A DNA stretch of 64,000 nt from Biomphalaria glabrata (GCF_947242115.1 NC_074726.1:21169325-21233324), one strand, 5' to 3'. Positions 34,730-47,056 are shown, counted from the first letter of the stretch. The notes: generated from the sequence alone by a model not told the origin. A program made the numbers and translations.

Positions 34730-35225
34730 TTGACATTTACACAGCTAAAACCAACCTGGAAATCTCTGCACATCTCAAACAAGACTAAAATAAGAATCTT
34801 TAACTCTAATGTCAAGGCGGTCCTACTGTATGGCTCTGAAACATGGAGAACAACTGAAGCCACAACAAAAAAAATACAGACCTTCATCAACAGATGCCTG
34901 AGAAATATCCTAAAAATACACTTGTACGACAAAGTAGAAAACACCAAACTGTGGGAGATGAGTGGGCAGAAAAATATAGAGGTGCAGATCTTAGAGAGGA
35001 AGTGGAGATGGATTGGTCTCATCTTTAGAAAAGATACCAACAACAGAGCGGAACCCTCAGGGAACAAGACATAGAGGAAGACCAAAAAGAACATGGTGAT
35101 GCAGCATACTAGAGGAAGCAGAGAGGACTGGAAAGAGCTGGGAAGCCATCAAAAAACTAGCAAGAGACCGTGGAGAGTGGCGTGTTTTTGCTGAGGCCCT
35201 ATGTTCCATGAGGAATGATGATGAT
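34730..35225 (+). mobile_element. LINE 3' end (reverse transcriptase C-terminal region)
   Basis: An open stretch of 114 codons reads TKIRIFNSNVKAVLLYGSET, then TTKKIQTFINRCLRNILKIH and ILERKWRWIGLIFRK, which is the C-terminal part of a non-LTR retrotransposon endonuclease/reverse transcriptase. After a frameshift it continues as RGRPKRTW and SWEAIKKLARDRGEWR..EAL, and ends in ATGATGATG repeats near 35222, the probable 3' tail. The 5' part is missing. It lies 300 bp upstream of the CFAP65 first coding exon, in opposite orientation. Confidence 0.87.
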
Positions 35226-35259
35226 GAAATGTGCACTTTAACGTGATTCTTAAATCTTT

Positions 35260-36720
35260 GAATTCAAATTTTTATTTAATTAATAAAATTTATACTCTTG
35301 CTGGGACTAGACTTCACTAGAGTGTCTAGAGTCTAGACTCTAGAGCTAAACTAGATTTAATTTTAATATGTATAGATCTAGATTAATAACCAAAACTAGA
35401 TCTTTTTCTTATATATAATTTAAGTAACTTACATGTACATACAGAATAACATATAGATCAATAGATAATAAATATACATTTCTAAAAGATCTATATTAAA
35501 TTTAAATCAATACAATGAGTGACAATATTTAGGCTACATTCAAAGTTCAATTAAGTTGTGAATGTGTGAGATTTTGTCTAATTAGTCTATGATTAGTTGA
35601 TTCACTTTTATGACGCATGGTAATAACGCATACATTTTTAAAATGTATTTTAACTGAAAAAAAGCTTACTGTCTATCTCTGTAATAATTTAGCGCAAAGC
35701 CAACATTTCCAAGAATCAATCAGAGTATGGCTCTACCGTAAATTTAAAAAGTAAGTCATTCAGACATCTTAAGATCAACAATGCTTGTCCTAGCAACAAG
35801 GGAGATTATTGCTATAACTTAGATAGATGCGTTTCTATTGATGGAGAAAATCGAACAAATAGTTTTAGAACTTGTAGGCTACATCCAATCTATTAGAGCT
35901 ATGAGCAAGTATGATTTTTAAGTGTACAAATTTCAAATAGATGTTTAATTTAATCATTACGACTTTCATGGATACATCAATGCAATCACTGCATTATACT
36001 TTATACAACAATCATCAATGAACAAAACTTCTTGTTTTCGGAGTAACTCTAAAATGTTTTGAATGAACCGGAAACAACGTTATCTAGATCTAGCTAAACA
36101 TGATAGGTCAGTGATATTAATGTCTTTGGTTAGTGGTTATTAAGCTAATGTTTACAAACACTAGTTTAGCTCTAGTTCTAGATCTAGTCTAACCAGCAAT
36201 ATATATAGATCTAGACTAGTAAATTCTAGAGTTGAAATAGCTACATCTATAGTATTCTATGCTAGATCTAATATATTTTTAATATATATAGATCTATATT
36301 CTATTATTCTATAAACTATATATTACTATATAAACTATATAATATAATATAGTATATATAAATATTATTATAAATTATAAATATAATATATATAATAATA
36401 CTTAATGGCTTAATTATACTTAATAATAGATATTTTAGATAATAATACTTGTAACTTTGAATTTTTAAATTTAATAATACTAGACTAAATCTAGATCAGA
36501 ATGATCTACTAAAATTTAAATAATACTAATAGAGACAGTCTAATTAAAATAATACTAATAATAGTATTTAAATTTAGAATTTAGATATATTATAATATTC
36601 TAGATCTAATAATAGATTATTGATTTATTATAGATCTAGAATCTATAAGAAAGTCTAGAGTAGTTTATGCTATTCTGACACCTATAAATAATCTATATAT
36701 CATATGTCCAAGTTTGACTT
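35260..36720. other. AT-rich spacer dense in TAGATCTAGA palindromes
   Basis: No coding signal. The self-complementary words AGATCT and TCTAGA recur dozens of times, often fused as TAGATCTAGATC. Similar clusters occur at 37270-37310, 39135-39370, 57060-57310 and 57820-58330, all outside genes. Confidence 0.75.
35670..35720 (-). promoter_or_regulatory. Possible CFAP65 5' UTR exon end / promoter zone
   Basis: On the minus strand a donor-like GACA|GTAAGC lies at about 35670 after a short stretch (GCGCTAAATTATTACAG) that could be a non-coding first exon joining the acceptor-like TTCACAG just inside exon 1. No TATA or initiator element can be defended. This is only a candidate for where transcription starts, about 1.3 kb upstream of the first recognised coding exon. 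Confidence 0.2.
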
Positions 36721-37404
36721 TGACAGCGAATTATTTTACAATGGTTCGACATAGAAAAGAAAATGAAGTATCAAAATCTTCTTTAGTTTAAGGAGAATAA
36801 AGATGACTACTTATATTTGTATTCCTAACCTATATTTGTTTTTAGATTTATGGTCAAAGAGGCTGTGTGTTTTCATTTAATTCAGACAAATTTGACCCAC
36901 ATTATTTGATTCCGGACGCCATAATTTATTTCGGACAGTCTCTATATTTAGGCATCAATAAACTCAGATTTTAATTCTATATTAACATTAACCAAAATTT
37001 TAAGATCCCCTGGCATAGCTCCTCACATTAAATCATTAAGATGTTTCCAAATTATACATAAAAAGAACAAATAAAAATATGAACACACTTATTCTACCTA
37101 AATTAGGTCACTGGGACTTCTATACCGACTTTTAGACTTATTTTATGTTTGCATGATTAGATGTGTGTTCAATGTGTTTTTTTTGTTTGTTAATTTAATA
37201 GATCGTTTGTAGTATAGTACAGGTTAGGATAGCCATTCTTGCCTAACTGAATCCCCTATATTCTGTCTATATAAATATAGATCTATCTAGTAGGTCTAGA
37301 TCTAAGCATTTATCTTCATTCAATGTACTAAGCTCACTCCAAACATTTGCCCATTTATTCTCTATAAAAAAACAACAACAAACGAACAAATATAATATAA
37401 GATC
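36721..37404. other. Intergenic, nothing recognised
   Basis: AT-rich, no exon, repeat family or element recognised other than being the target region of the LINE insertion at its right end. Confidence 0.6.
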
Positions 37405-37477
37405 ATTAACATTGATGTCCAAAACTGGCTGTCTGAAATAAATTTTGGTAAGAAAATCTTAATTTAATTCCGACACC
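37405..37477 (+). repeat. 73-bp target-site duplication, left copy
   Basis: This segment, beginning ATTAACATTGATGTCC and ending AATTCCGACACC, is repeated base for base at 38492-38564 on the other side of the LINE fragment. It is unusually long for a LINE target-site duplication. Confidence 0.85.
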
Positions 37478-38491
37478 CTATTAAACACCAACTTGAAAAA
37501 ATTACTCTGGAATCCTCGATACACTATAACGAATCTCCACCCTGGGACGAAAGCCCTCTTCCTTCTATAAGGGACCATATTGAAAACATAAAAAGAAAAT
37601 CTGATTACAGACCAACAGAGCTCAAGGAAATAGTGAACTGTTTTCTACATACCAATTACCCTAGCAATCAGTGGATCAGAGTTTACACGGATGGCTCATC
37701 CCATATAGCCACCACTAATGGAGGAGCTGGAATACTTATGGAATGGCCAGATGAGGAAAACTAGAAAAATCCATTGCAACTGGAGAGCTCTCTGACAGTC
37801 ACAGAGCAGAAAGGGAAGCACTAGCTGCTACCATGCCAGCAAATCATCCAAGTTCCCCTCACAGTCAGATTGTCGATGCAAAAACAACAACCCTCCAAAG
37901 CTTGCAAAACTCTGATTCCTCTTATATTAAAAACCTCAGAACAGCACTTACAAAGCTCAACAACAACGGCAAAAAAACTGTTATTCAACGGATATCAGCA
38001 ATATACAACTAGAAGGAAATGAGAAGGCTGACACACTCGCCAAATAACTCTCAAATAAACTCTGCACTCTATCCAGAAGAAATGAAGAAATTAATTGTTA
38101 ACAAAATAAATGAGAAATGGACGAGCTCTCATCCAAATCACAAGAAAGATGACGCTTACTATTTAATAAGCTATCCCGACAAGACCAACATCTAATCTTT
38201 CGACTCAGGACCGTACACAACAGAATGCGACAACACATGTACCAGAAGCTCAAAATTGGAACCAGTGAAATCTGCCCATGTGGAGTATCACCAGAAAATG
38301 CCGACCACGTCCTCCAAAACTGCTCTCTTTATCAAGAGGCCCGTATAAGACATTGGCCCCAAATCACCCCAATAGAAAGAAAACTATATGGAGAGCTCCC
38401 TGATTTGGAAACCACTGCGCAGTTCATCTCATGTATTGGTCTAGTCATATGAACACTCCAACATAACAATGAGAACGAAGAAGAAGAAGAA
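37478..38491 (+). mobile_element. 5'-truncated LINE 3' end with RNase H domain, flanked by a 73-bp duplication
   Basis: The translation shows a non-LTR retrotransposon RNase H domain: YTDGSS (first Asp), SDSHRAEREALAA (Glu), QIVDAKTTTLQSL (second Asp) and LEGNEKADTLAK (last Asp), followed by the C-terminal Cys/His segment IGTSEICPCGVSPENADHVL. Several frameshifts and stops break it (for example after PDEEN, and a gap before LEGNEK where the usual WVPSH is missing). It ends in (GAA)n. Perfect 73-bp direct repeats flank it (separate entries). An I-superfamily or similar RNase H-bearing clade is implied; the clade is not resolved. Confidence 0.85.
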
Positions 38492-38564
38492 ATTAACATT
38501 GATGTCCAAAACTGGCTGTCTGAAATAAATTTTGGTAAGAAAATCTTAATTTAATTCCGACACC
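38492..38564 (+). repeat. 73-bp target-site duplication, right copy
   Basis: Identical to 37405-37477. It follows directly after the (GAA)n tail of the LINE fragment, as expected for a duplicated target. Confidence 0.85.
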
Positions 38565-40591
38565 TCTATTAATTTTCTTTTGTATGGAATCAAACAACTT
38601 GGCTTATGAATCAAATAAATTAGCTCCAAAAACATAATAAGTATTGCCAGGGTCATTAGTATAGACTTAGACAATAAAAAAATGTAGTCTTAACCCTAGG
38701 AAGAGGTAAAATCATCCCAGTAACATAAGAAAAAACAACTAATTGACTTAGACATTTGAAATAGCTTTTCTTACATAAAAAGACAGCTAAATGGAAGGAA
38801 ATTGGGTCAGAATCATTGGAAAATGAACAAGCACATTATACAACGTGCTAGTTTTATAATAAATATTAAAATAATTATTTAATTACCACAAAAAACAGCA
38901 AATGTCCGAATTCATGTAATGTCCAAATGAAATAAACTACTATATAGATATAATATACATATATTATGATATATATATATAGAGAGAGAGAGAGATCTCT
39001 ATATGTAAATTATAATTATAGAAACCAGCACAATAAAAGTATATACAGCCAATCTGGTTTGTTGTTGTACCTTTTTCAAAATGGTGACCCTGCCCGTGAA
39101 ATAGGAAATTACCTATTATTATTATTATTATTATTATAGATCAGATCTAGAGTCTAGACATATCTTAATATATAATCTTACTATCTAAATCTAGATGTAC
39201 ATAGATTCGTAGATCTACTAGCTAGTCAATCTAGAATGTAGATCTATTACTAACTATTAGTTAGACTTATTTATTAGTAAATATTAAATTTATATTAGAT
39301 CTAGACTACATCTAGCTAGAATATATGGATTAAAAATGACATTAATTAGATCTAGATCTAGTCTATAGATATGATCTAAGTATTTATTTATTAATTAGAA
39401 CTAATTCATACAACTACAAGTGCTCCTTCTTCCCTTGTGCCATTAGTCTTGTCTTGTAAACTTTATAGAATGGAATGAGCTGCCTGAATCAGCCTGGAAA
39501 ACCCAATGGCAATTAGAGTTTTTAATTAATTCATTGATTAACATGCATGACTAGATTGACATGTGAAATGCGTAGGACATAGATCTAATTCTTTTTTTTT
39601 TTTTGATGTACCTCGGTAACGTCTGTAATCTAAAGATAAGAAAGAAAAAAGAAATACAGTCAGTACTTTGTTGATTATTTAAAATTTGGCTTCATTCCTT
39701 CCTTCACTGCCTTAATACCTTTTATGTAACAAAGTTTTAAGTAATCGCGCATGAAACCCTCTAGGTTGGATGATCATTTAGACAGTGACATCCTGATAAT
39801 ATAGATAAAGGTTTGAGATACTTTTGAATACTAAAGATAAAATTCAGAATAGACCTGCAGTGGACAAAATGTTCACTTCAGCCTCACAATGAGAAGTTTG
39901 TCCGCAAAGTCCGAAAAACTGCACACTGGCTTCAAAAGATTATACCTATCAAATAAAATGAAATATCCCCATAAAGTTTCAATTTTTTTTTCCATCTTCA
40001 TATCTACTGGAAAAAAGTTTCAGCAAGGTTGCCAATCTTCTAATAAAAACTGGATATATCATTAACAGAGAAGTTTTAATGTTAAACCTTTCTAAGTGAA
40101 GCCCAATATCAAAATTTTTGCTTTTAAAGCAGCCTACTAAAAGGCCTTTTTTTTTGTTGAATTCATGTAATGAACATTAAATTTATTTTGTTTTGTTTTA
40201 ATTTGAATTTCATAAATAACAATATGACTTGGAAATCAGTGAAAAGGTCTCTAGAGATTCTTATTCTACTCTAGTGGCAAAGAGTATTCAACCTACTGCT
40301 CATCATTAGTGAAAATGACAACCTTTTTATTTTAGATCTGGGGTATTTATTTACATGACTAGAACCAGCCAACATGTTGACAAAGTTACAAATAAAGCAG
40401 AATGACTTGATAAGTTGATAGAGGTGCATACCTAAAGTTAAAGTAACTTAATTTTATCAGATATATTCTAACATATATTGTATAAAAAATGTTTTGTCTA
40501 GATTTAAATTTATATAGTTTCAGATATTAAATTCAGCCTTACAATAAAGTGAAAAGGACTAGAGTCTGTACATCTTGTCTGATCTGCCTGA
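38565..40591. other. Intergenic / PPM1K upstream region
   Basis: Contains a (TA)n(GA)n tract near 38960-38995, an (ATT)n run near 39117-39137, a TAGATCTAGA cluster at 39135-39370 and the LINE piece at 39413-39645. A PPM1K promoter or 5' UTR exon must lie here or be continuous with exon 1, but I could not place it. Confidence 0.5.
39413..39645 (+). mobile_element. LINE 3' end fragment, same 'SLNLESL' family, with poly-T-like tail
   Basis: The plus strand has 'gaatggaatgagctgcctga' (the coding 'WNELPE' end), then 'aacatgcatgactagattga' and a T-rich stretch followed by 'gatgtacctcggtaacgtct', which is the reverse of the 3' end seen at 58350 and 60665. Confidence 0.65.
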
Positions 40592-43500
40592 ATGTCAACA
40601 TTTCCATTCAGCAGTACTTTATTTTGGAAAATTGAAGCTAAATTTTACCGCACATTGGTAAATGTAAGCAAGTCTAAAAACTCACAATGTGCATGTAGAC
40701 TATCTTTGGTCAAGAGGCTTCACAGGCTGTCTAATTGTGATAACTCTTTGTTGTCCTTACCACCAACATGGGACAGTGTCAGGCAAAGAAAGCTAGCAAG
40801 TCATATGTCAGATCCAGGTATGGTATCATTCATGATTTCATGGCATTTTTAACATATATACTTATTTCTACGTTGCAATTCATTCATAAAAGTTAATTAT
40901 GCTAATCATGGCTTCTGGATGACATTTTTATTTAGAAATATTTTGATCTATAATTTTGAAATTAAATAAATTAAAATAATTATTAAAGACTATATTTCCT
41001 AACATCTAAAATGAATGTAAAGTTCTTTTGTTTTTTTGTTTCTGTGTTTTGTCAACACCAAATGCAAAGCTGGAGTGTACTCTGTAGTTGTTAAGGTTAG
41101 GGCTTTGAAAAGCACAAGATGAAAGCCTGGGCGTTAGTTATGGTCAGATTGATGTCACACACGCAGCAGGTCTCCACACGCCACATGTACATAGGAGCAG
41201 CAAATATCCAATACTTGAATACATTTTTGGGATTAGTAGCTTGAAGGTTCTGTCAAGCTGTAGCACTGAATGCTGCAAGATGCTTTAGGGTCACCAACTT
41301 CTTGATTTTTCCTAAGGGTTGTCTCCCTAAGCCTTTCCCATGTTTGGGTATAACACGAAGGCAGGGGAGGTTTGGATTCTCTACATTGTCATTTTTTCAA
41401 TAATCTTAATTGGATATCACTTAATGAGTCAGTCATTGGGATTCTCAGAAATATTTAGAATCAGCATTGATCTATTTATTTTAATAAGTCTAGAGAAATG
41501 TTAAGCTCACTAACCAGTTGGCTACTTTCTGATTGTAATGCCATAATTATTATGGGAAGTATATTTTCTTGCTTTTTATCAGAGCTAGTCCAATTTAAGT
41601 CACACAATAAGCTGTCTTGTACTTGTCAAAGCCGCCAAAGATCAGTTGAAGTTTCATGCTAGCAAAGCTCCTTCAATCATATAATGACTATGGTTTATCT
41701 TGTTCCTTTGTTCAAAGAAGGACCTAGATATTAACTATCCTTGGAACATTGAAGCCCACACAAAATATTTCCTGCCTCTCCTTGCAGGTGTTGAGTTTTT
41801 AAGAAACAGTAAAAAGCCAATAAAATTTGGAATCCGAGGCGTTGAAGGGTCTGGCAGAGTGTAGCAGTATGTGCTACAAGTTGTCTAAGTGTCAGAAACT
41901 CCGGATTTTTTCTGAGGCTTGACTCTAGAGGCCTTTCCCATGTTTGACTTTAGCTGCAAGGTAGTAGTGGTTTAGATTCAGAGTTGGTTATCAAAGCTTA
42001 TTAGCCCCTTGTGCCAGAAACATTTAGTTTTAATCACAAGATATTTACCTTTGACACTTCTATCAGTGTAAGCAGTTCTGCTGGACTCAATATCTGAGCC
42101 ATACTTTAAGACCACAAGTTGGAAGCTACTTGCCTTTAACCTAAATATTAACATGTATACTAATTCACACTTACAATACTTTTAATCCAAAAAGATTTTT
42201 TAAAAGTGGATTCTAGAACCTGTCAAGCCTTGACTCAGAGTTCAATTATGATGAGGGTGAAATGGTAAATAATAATTTAAAAAATGGAAAATTATGTCAG
42301 GAAAATTTAAAATTGATAATATCAATGTAAAATGTATCTGCCCTAGCAATAAGTCACTTATTTCCCATGTCGTCACCACTTCTTAAGTTCATAAATACAG
42401 CTGATTTATCTTATAAAAAAAGATGTTACTTCAAAAAAAAAAAAAAAGAAGATGGTTAGCAAGTATATCTGTGTCCAGTTAAATTGTACATATAATTACA
42501 TTATTTTTGTTATTGGTTAAAGAGTCATTATTTAAAATGTAGACACTCTATTCTTCAGAAAACAAAGGGAGCACAACAAGAGGTGTCAACTTTGATACCT
42601 TAGGATCATGGAACAACAGGCTAACCTTGCCTATATTGTATGAGCAGAGTGTCAAGAAAGGTAAATTAATTCCACGGGTTCCACTGGAAAAGATAGGACG
42701 GACATCTACCTTAGGAAGGCGAAAAGTGAATGAAGACCGCTATGTCTTGGGTAAATTAATGATCTTGTTTTGTTTTTTTTTTTAATAGTTTTAAAATGAA
42801 ACTCATAAAATGTTTAATAATAACTAGGTACCAGAGCAACAGAGTTTCTGTTTTAAGTTAATAAAAAAATAAAAAAACTGCTACTTCTATCCAAGCCAAG
42901 GTTATAAATCAGTCATATTTAGTCTTAGCAGCAGTTAATACAAAATAAAGTAACATACCGGGTACTTTCTCAATTGTTGTGAGAAAAACCTGGAAAAAGA
43001 TACTTCTCAGTAGAGAAATAGAAAAATCCCAAAGATATAATTATATGATCTAGTAGAATGAAACCACTGCCAGACATATATAAAAAATTGAGAATAAGCC
43101 CATTCCTTCTTTATGACTCAATTTCTTATTTATATCATAAGACCAGTGATAAATTTTGACAATTGTTCTCATTTTTAACTTTGTATGTCATAATGCATGT
43201 TTTTTCAAAGCTTATATCAGCTCACTCTTTCTGTCTGTCTGGTAAAAAGTTAGTACATGTTATTTCTCCCACATCCAATCTGAAATTTTGCACTATTATT
43301 TCGTTTACCTCACTACACAAGAATAAATAAAAAAACAAACAATTAGTTAATTAACTATTCGTAATTAATTTTTTTTGTTTATTATATTGAACAAGGGAAA
43401 GAAATTGTACTTGACAGATGTGGTAGTATAAGTTTAATTAGTCCCTTTTTAAAGTATTTTTTTATGATTTTCTTGTTTATTTTCTAATTAGTACTTAAGT

Positions 43501-46500
43501 AATTTAGGAGGAGTGGTGGATGAGCGGTAAAACTCTTTGCATCTGAACCGGAAGTCCAGGATTCAAATCCTGGTGAAGACTTGGATTTTTAACTTCAGGA
43601 TCTTTGGGTGCCTCTGAGTCTACCCAGCTCTAATGGGTACCTAACATTAGTTGGGGAAAGCAAAGGTGGTTGGTCGTTGTGCTGGCCACATGTTAACCAT
43701 GGGCCACAGAAAAAGATGACCTTTATATCATCTGCCCTTTAGATCGCAGGGACTGTAAGGGTACTTTACTTTTTTAACTTTATTTCTCACTTTATCTGTG
43801 TCTTTATTTTTTATTTGTATTGTTATGACTCTACATTGCGCACTGTCATTTGGCGCGACATTGTGTACCAGAGGACATAATAGAGAACAGAGGAAGGAAG
43901 ATAGCCGATGATTAGCGATGTAAACAAGAAGACCTGAGCTGTGATTCAAAGTTTGGCTCTAGTTGTAGTTTATAATTGATTATTAAACGTTCTGTTTGCG
44001 CACTGTCATTTGGCACGACATTGTGTACCAGAGGACATAATAGAGAACAGAGGAAGGAAGATGGCCGATGATTAGCGATGTAGAGTCATAACAGTATTAA
44101 TAAGTACCATTTTTTTCCTACTACAGAAGAACTAAGACCAGAACTCCTCTATTTTGGTATTTTTGATGGGCATGGAGGTTCCTATGCTGCCCAGTATGCA
44201 TCTGACCATCTCATTGACCACTTATGTTACTGGATGACTCAAACAGAAGATCTAAAGGAAGTTTTAAAGAGATCTTTTTGTGACATGAACAATCTCTTAG
44301 CCAGAAATTTGACTTACTACCATATAGGTCAGTGACATATAAATATATCAATCAAGTGAACTATTGCATTTATTATATGTAACATGTCATGTTTATTCAG
44401 TTTCAAACCATTAAATAAAGACTGAATTGATCTGAATAGCATTATTCAAATCTCAGTTTTAAAAAAATCTTATCTACTAAATACAATAACATGCCGTTTG
44501 TTTCTTCAGATGATGATTTATTTAAAACTGGCACAACTGCTACTGTTTGCTTGCTGAGAAACTCAACAGAGTTGGTGGTAGGGCATGTTGGTGACAGCAT
44601 TGCTATTTTGTGCCGAGAGGGAAAGCCAATTAGGCTATCCATAGATCATGACCCAGAGAACTCTGAAGAAGCTAGTCGCATAAAAAGTAAAGGTAAAAAA
44701 AAAACATCATTTTTTTATAGTCAAAATGCAGCGTGAATGTCTGCTTGAGTGGAAATGATGCTAGCAAGCTGATATTGTTGACATTCCTTTTTTTTTTCAT
44801 TATTAAGAGATAAGAGAGATAGATAAGATAAGATAATTTTATTGATCCAATCAAATGGAAATTCAGTTTGACTACAATTGACAACCTCAGCGTAACTACT
44901 TTACAAAAACAATATGGATGAAAAATTCGAACAACATCCACTCATGAAACACATACACATTCACAACCAGCGCTTTATGAGTTTGACTTCCATGTACTTC
45001 TCGATGATGACAGCTGATCTTGTAACACTCTGACCGATAGTGGGATAAAGGAGTTTTTAAATCTTTCTGTTTTAGTCCTAATTAGTGACAGAATGGAATA
45101 TAGGTTAAAACTATGAGTCCTTTTGTACAATGATACTAACTTGTGATGCTAATGAAGGATGCCATTTAAAATAGCACATTGTATATTTATATTAAAGTAC
45201 TCCTTATCATGTTAAAAATCTTGTTTTTTATTTTTCTTTACTTAATGTAATTTATTGATTTTTCATTTCTAAGGTGGTCACATTATTCACAACAGTCAAG
45301 GTGTAGCTCATGTCAATGGAAGACTGGCCATGACCAGAAGCCTGGGAGATGTTGAACTCAAGTCCTTTGGTGTGACAGCACAGCCACAACTTAGGTCCAT
45401 AGAGGTGAGCTCCCATTATACATATGTCTTTCATGTGTTGGTTTAGTCATTGATGAAAATAAATAGTTTTCCAAGGAAGGTAAAACTACATACACTAACA
45501 TTTAATGTTCTAACATTCAACTTTTGCCATTGCAGACTTGGCTTTGGCTTCTTGTTCATTAGTATATTATGTAGATGTTGAATTATGTGCTGGTGGAATT
45601 GTTTGACGCTGCATAACTAACTGAGTTATAACACAGCAAAATAAGTCTAATATCAACAGAATGAAATTTATAGACTAAAATAACCTTTCAGTATATACAT
45701 AATCTATGTTGCATCTAAGTTAAATGTACCTCTCACAACTATCATTTTACATGTATACATATTATAATATTTAAGCTAAAACTTCACATAGCAATCTCTT
45801 AAGATCCTTTTACTGAACCATGTTCATAGAATAAAACATGCAACTATTCACTCAACTACCCATTAATCCTGTGAGGTCTCTCGTGATTTTTCTTTTAAAT
45901 TTTATTCCTATGTTATTAGTACTCATATGATTCTCAGATAACAATATAATTCACCCGTGACAGTCATAAAGTTTCAGAAATAGAGAGTATTATGCCCTGG
46001 CCTAAGCCTCTTTTTAGGAGAATACTTCTGGCAGAGTTTTTGTTTTACTGATTATAAAACTTGTACTGCTAACAAACAAGCATGACTTGCTAAATCCTTT
46101 TTGTTTTTTGTTTTTTTTTTTTTTGGGGGGGGGGGGGGGCGCTAAGTAAAAGTTCCCTGGCCTTTTGTTTTTGAACTTGGAATCGAGTTGGAATCTTGGA
46201 AAAAAATGGGATTTTGAACTTAGGGATTGTTGGGACACCCTGAGTCCACCCAAATCTAATCCATACCTTACATTATTTAAGGAAATTAAAGATGGTTATT
46301 TGTTGCGCTGGCCACAAAACACTCTCGTTAACCATCTGCCTCAAAGACAGATGTGCTTTACATAATGCTCATGGATAAGGGGTCTATAGGGGAAACTGTA
46401 TTTTATAGGGAAAAAAGGAACTTGGCTGCCAAACTGAGAGTGCAAGGTTCACTTGATGGTTGAGATTTAACATTTTTACTGAAATTTGAATATGCACCTA

Positions 46501-47056
46501 AGTTCACTTTTCTCACTAGTTGATTGTTAATTAAAGGTTACAAAAACATGAAAATAGTATTCCATTGCATGACTTATCTCATGGATCTTAAAGTTTCAAG
46601 TGGAAGATTACTTTCTTCTTATAAAAATTATTTAAGCTTTGCGTTTTCTTTATTTCACTATATGTTCTCAAATTTAAGTTATTTTTTGTCTTAAAAATAT
46701 ACTAGAGAATTACTTTTTGTATGTATTTTATTTCTCTGCAATATATTTTTTTTTTTGTTTTTATTACCATTATATATGTTCAAATATAGGTGAAACATGG
46801 ATCAGATGCTTTTCTTGTTATGTGTTCTGATGGGTTAAGTTTCGCCATCAGCGATGAAGAAATTGTCAACATTGTCAATAACACTGACACCCCTGATGAA
46901 GCCTGCTATCGTCTTTCAGACCAAGCACAGCATTTCGGATCGGAAGATAATGTCACAGTAATAGTTATTCCCCTTGGGGCTTGGGGGAAATACCAGAAGC
47001 TTACTGGTGTTCATATGAATTTTGGTCGCATTCTGACACATTCGCGTAATTATTAA
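40592..47056 (+). CDS. PPM1K: PP2C-type protein phosphatase, mitochondrial BCKDH phosphatase family (PPM1K), complete
   Basis: Six exons (40592-40817, 42559-42750, 44127-44327, 44510-44692, 45274-45404, 46790-47056) join in phase to a 399-residue protein; vertebrate PPM1K has 372 residues. Residues 1-60 are basic with almost no acidic residues ([20 protein letters not shown]), as expected of a mitochondrial presequence. PP2C motifs follow: NEDR 133-136, FDGHGG 152-157, TGTTATV 213-219, HVGDS 232-236, [11 protein letters not shown] 283-293, CSDG 323-326 and SEDN 362-365. The metal-binding Asp residues in the NEDR, DGHGG, SDG and EDN motifs are all present. The tail [11 protein letters not shown] matches the PPM1K C-terminal signature. 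Family knowledge: PPM1K sits in the mitochondrial matrix and removes the inhibitory phosphate from the E1-alpha subunit of branched-chain 2-oxoacid dehydrogenase, opposing the BCKDH kinase and promoting Leu/Ile/Val breakdown. Upstream non-coding exons were not identified. Subfamily call is from memory of the vertebrate sequence. Confidence 0.93.
41110..42000 (+). repeat. Repeat-derived block with a 600-bp spaced internal duplication (PPM1K intron 1)
   Basis: Segments 41255-41385 and 41850-41985 align: 'tgtagcactgaatgctgcaa'/'tgtagcagtatgtgctacaa', then 'cctttcccatgtttg' and 'gg(a/t)ggtttggattc'/'gtagtggtttagattc'. The leading 'aagcctgggcgttagtta' also matches 49837-49855 (reverse) and 59088-59105, so the block is a dispersed family of unknown type. 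Confidence 0.6.
43205..43465 (-). repeat. Dispersed repeat (family 3), copy 3
   Basis: 'gctcactctttctgtctgtc', 'catccaatctgaaattttgc', 'gaacaagggaaagaaattgt' are the reverse of the ends of copies 1 and 2. PPM1K intron 2. Confidence 0.72.
43507..43772 (+). mobile_element. SINE family 1, full length
   Basis: 'aggaggagtggtggatgagc' 'ggtaaaactctttgcat', B-box 'ggattcaaatcctggtgaag', complete body, end 'cagggactgtaagggtac'. PPM1K intron 2, 50 bp before the TG...CA element. Confidence 0.87.
43821..44093. mobile_element. Small TG...CA element with 4-bp TSD: solo LTR or short inverted-repeat element
   Basis: A 273-bp unit has 16-bp perfect inverted ends (TGTTATGACTCTACAT at 43821; ATGTAGAGTCATAACA ending at 44093) and a 4-bp flanking duplication GTAT (43817-43820, 44094-44097). 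Inside, an ~85-bp block (GCGCACTGTCATTTGGC... to ...GATTAGCGATGTA) occurs twice, near 43838-43921 and 43999-44082, separated by an AT-rich stretch with ATTAAA. The ends fit either a small solo LTR or a MITE. It sits just upstream of PPM1K exon 3. Confidence 0.65.
44806..45190 (-). mobile_element. LINE 3' end fragment with (TTATC)n tail
   Basis: On the minus strand a broken frame reads [20 protein letters not shown] then DQLSSSRS, the conserved end of a non-LTR reverse transcriptase, followed by non-coding sequence and a (TTATC)n tail at 44806-44836. A short 3' piece of the same family is at 26825-26937 on the plus strand. In PPM1K intron 4. Confidence 0.72.
46130..46405 (+). mobile_element. 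SINE family 1, head-degraded
   Basis: Body 'ttgggacaccctgagtccac', 'ggttatttgttgcgctggcc', end 'ggggtctataggggaaact', preceded by a poly-T/poly-G run. PPM1K intron 5. Confidence 0.75.
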
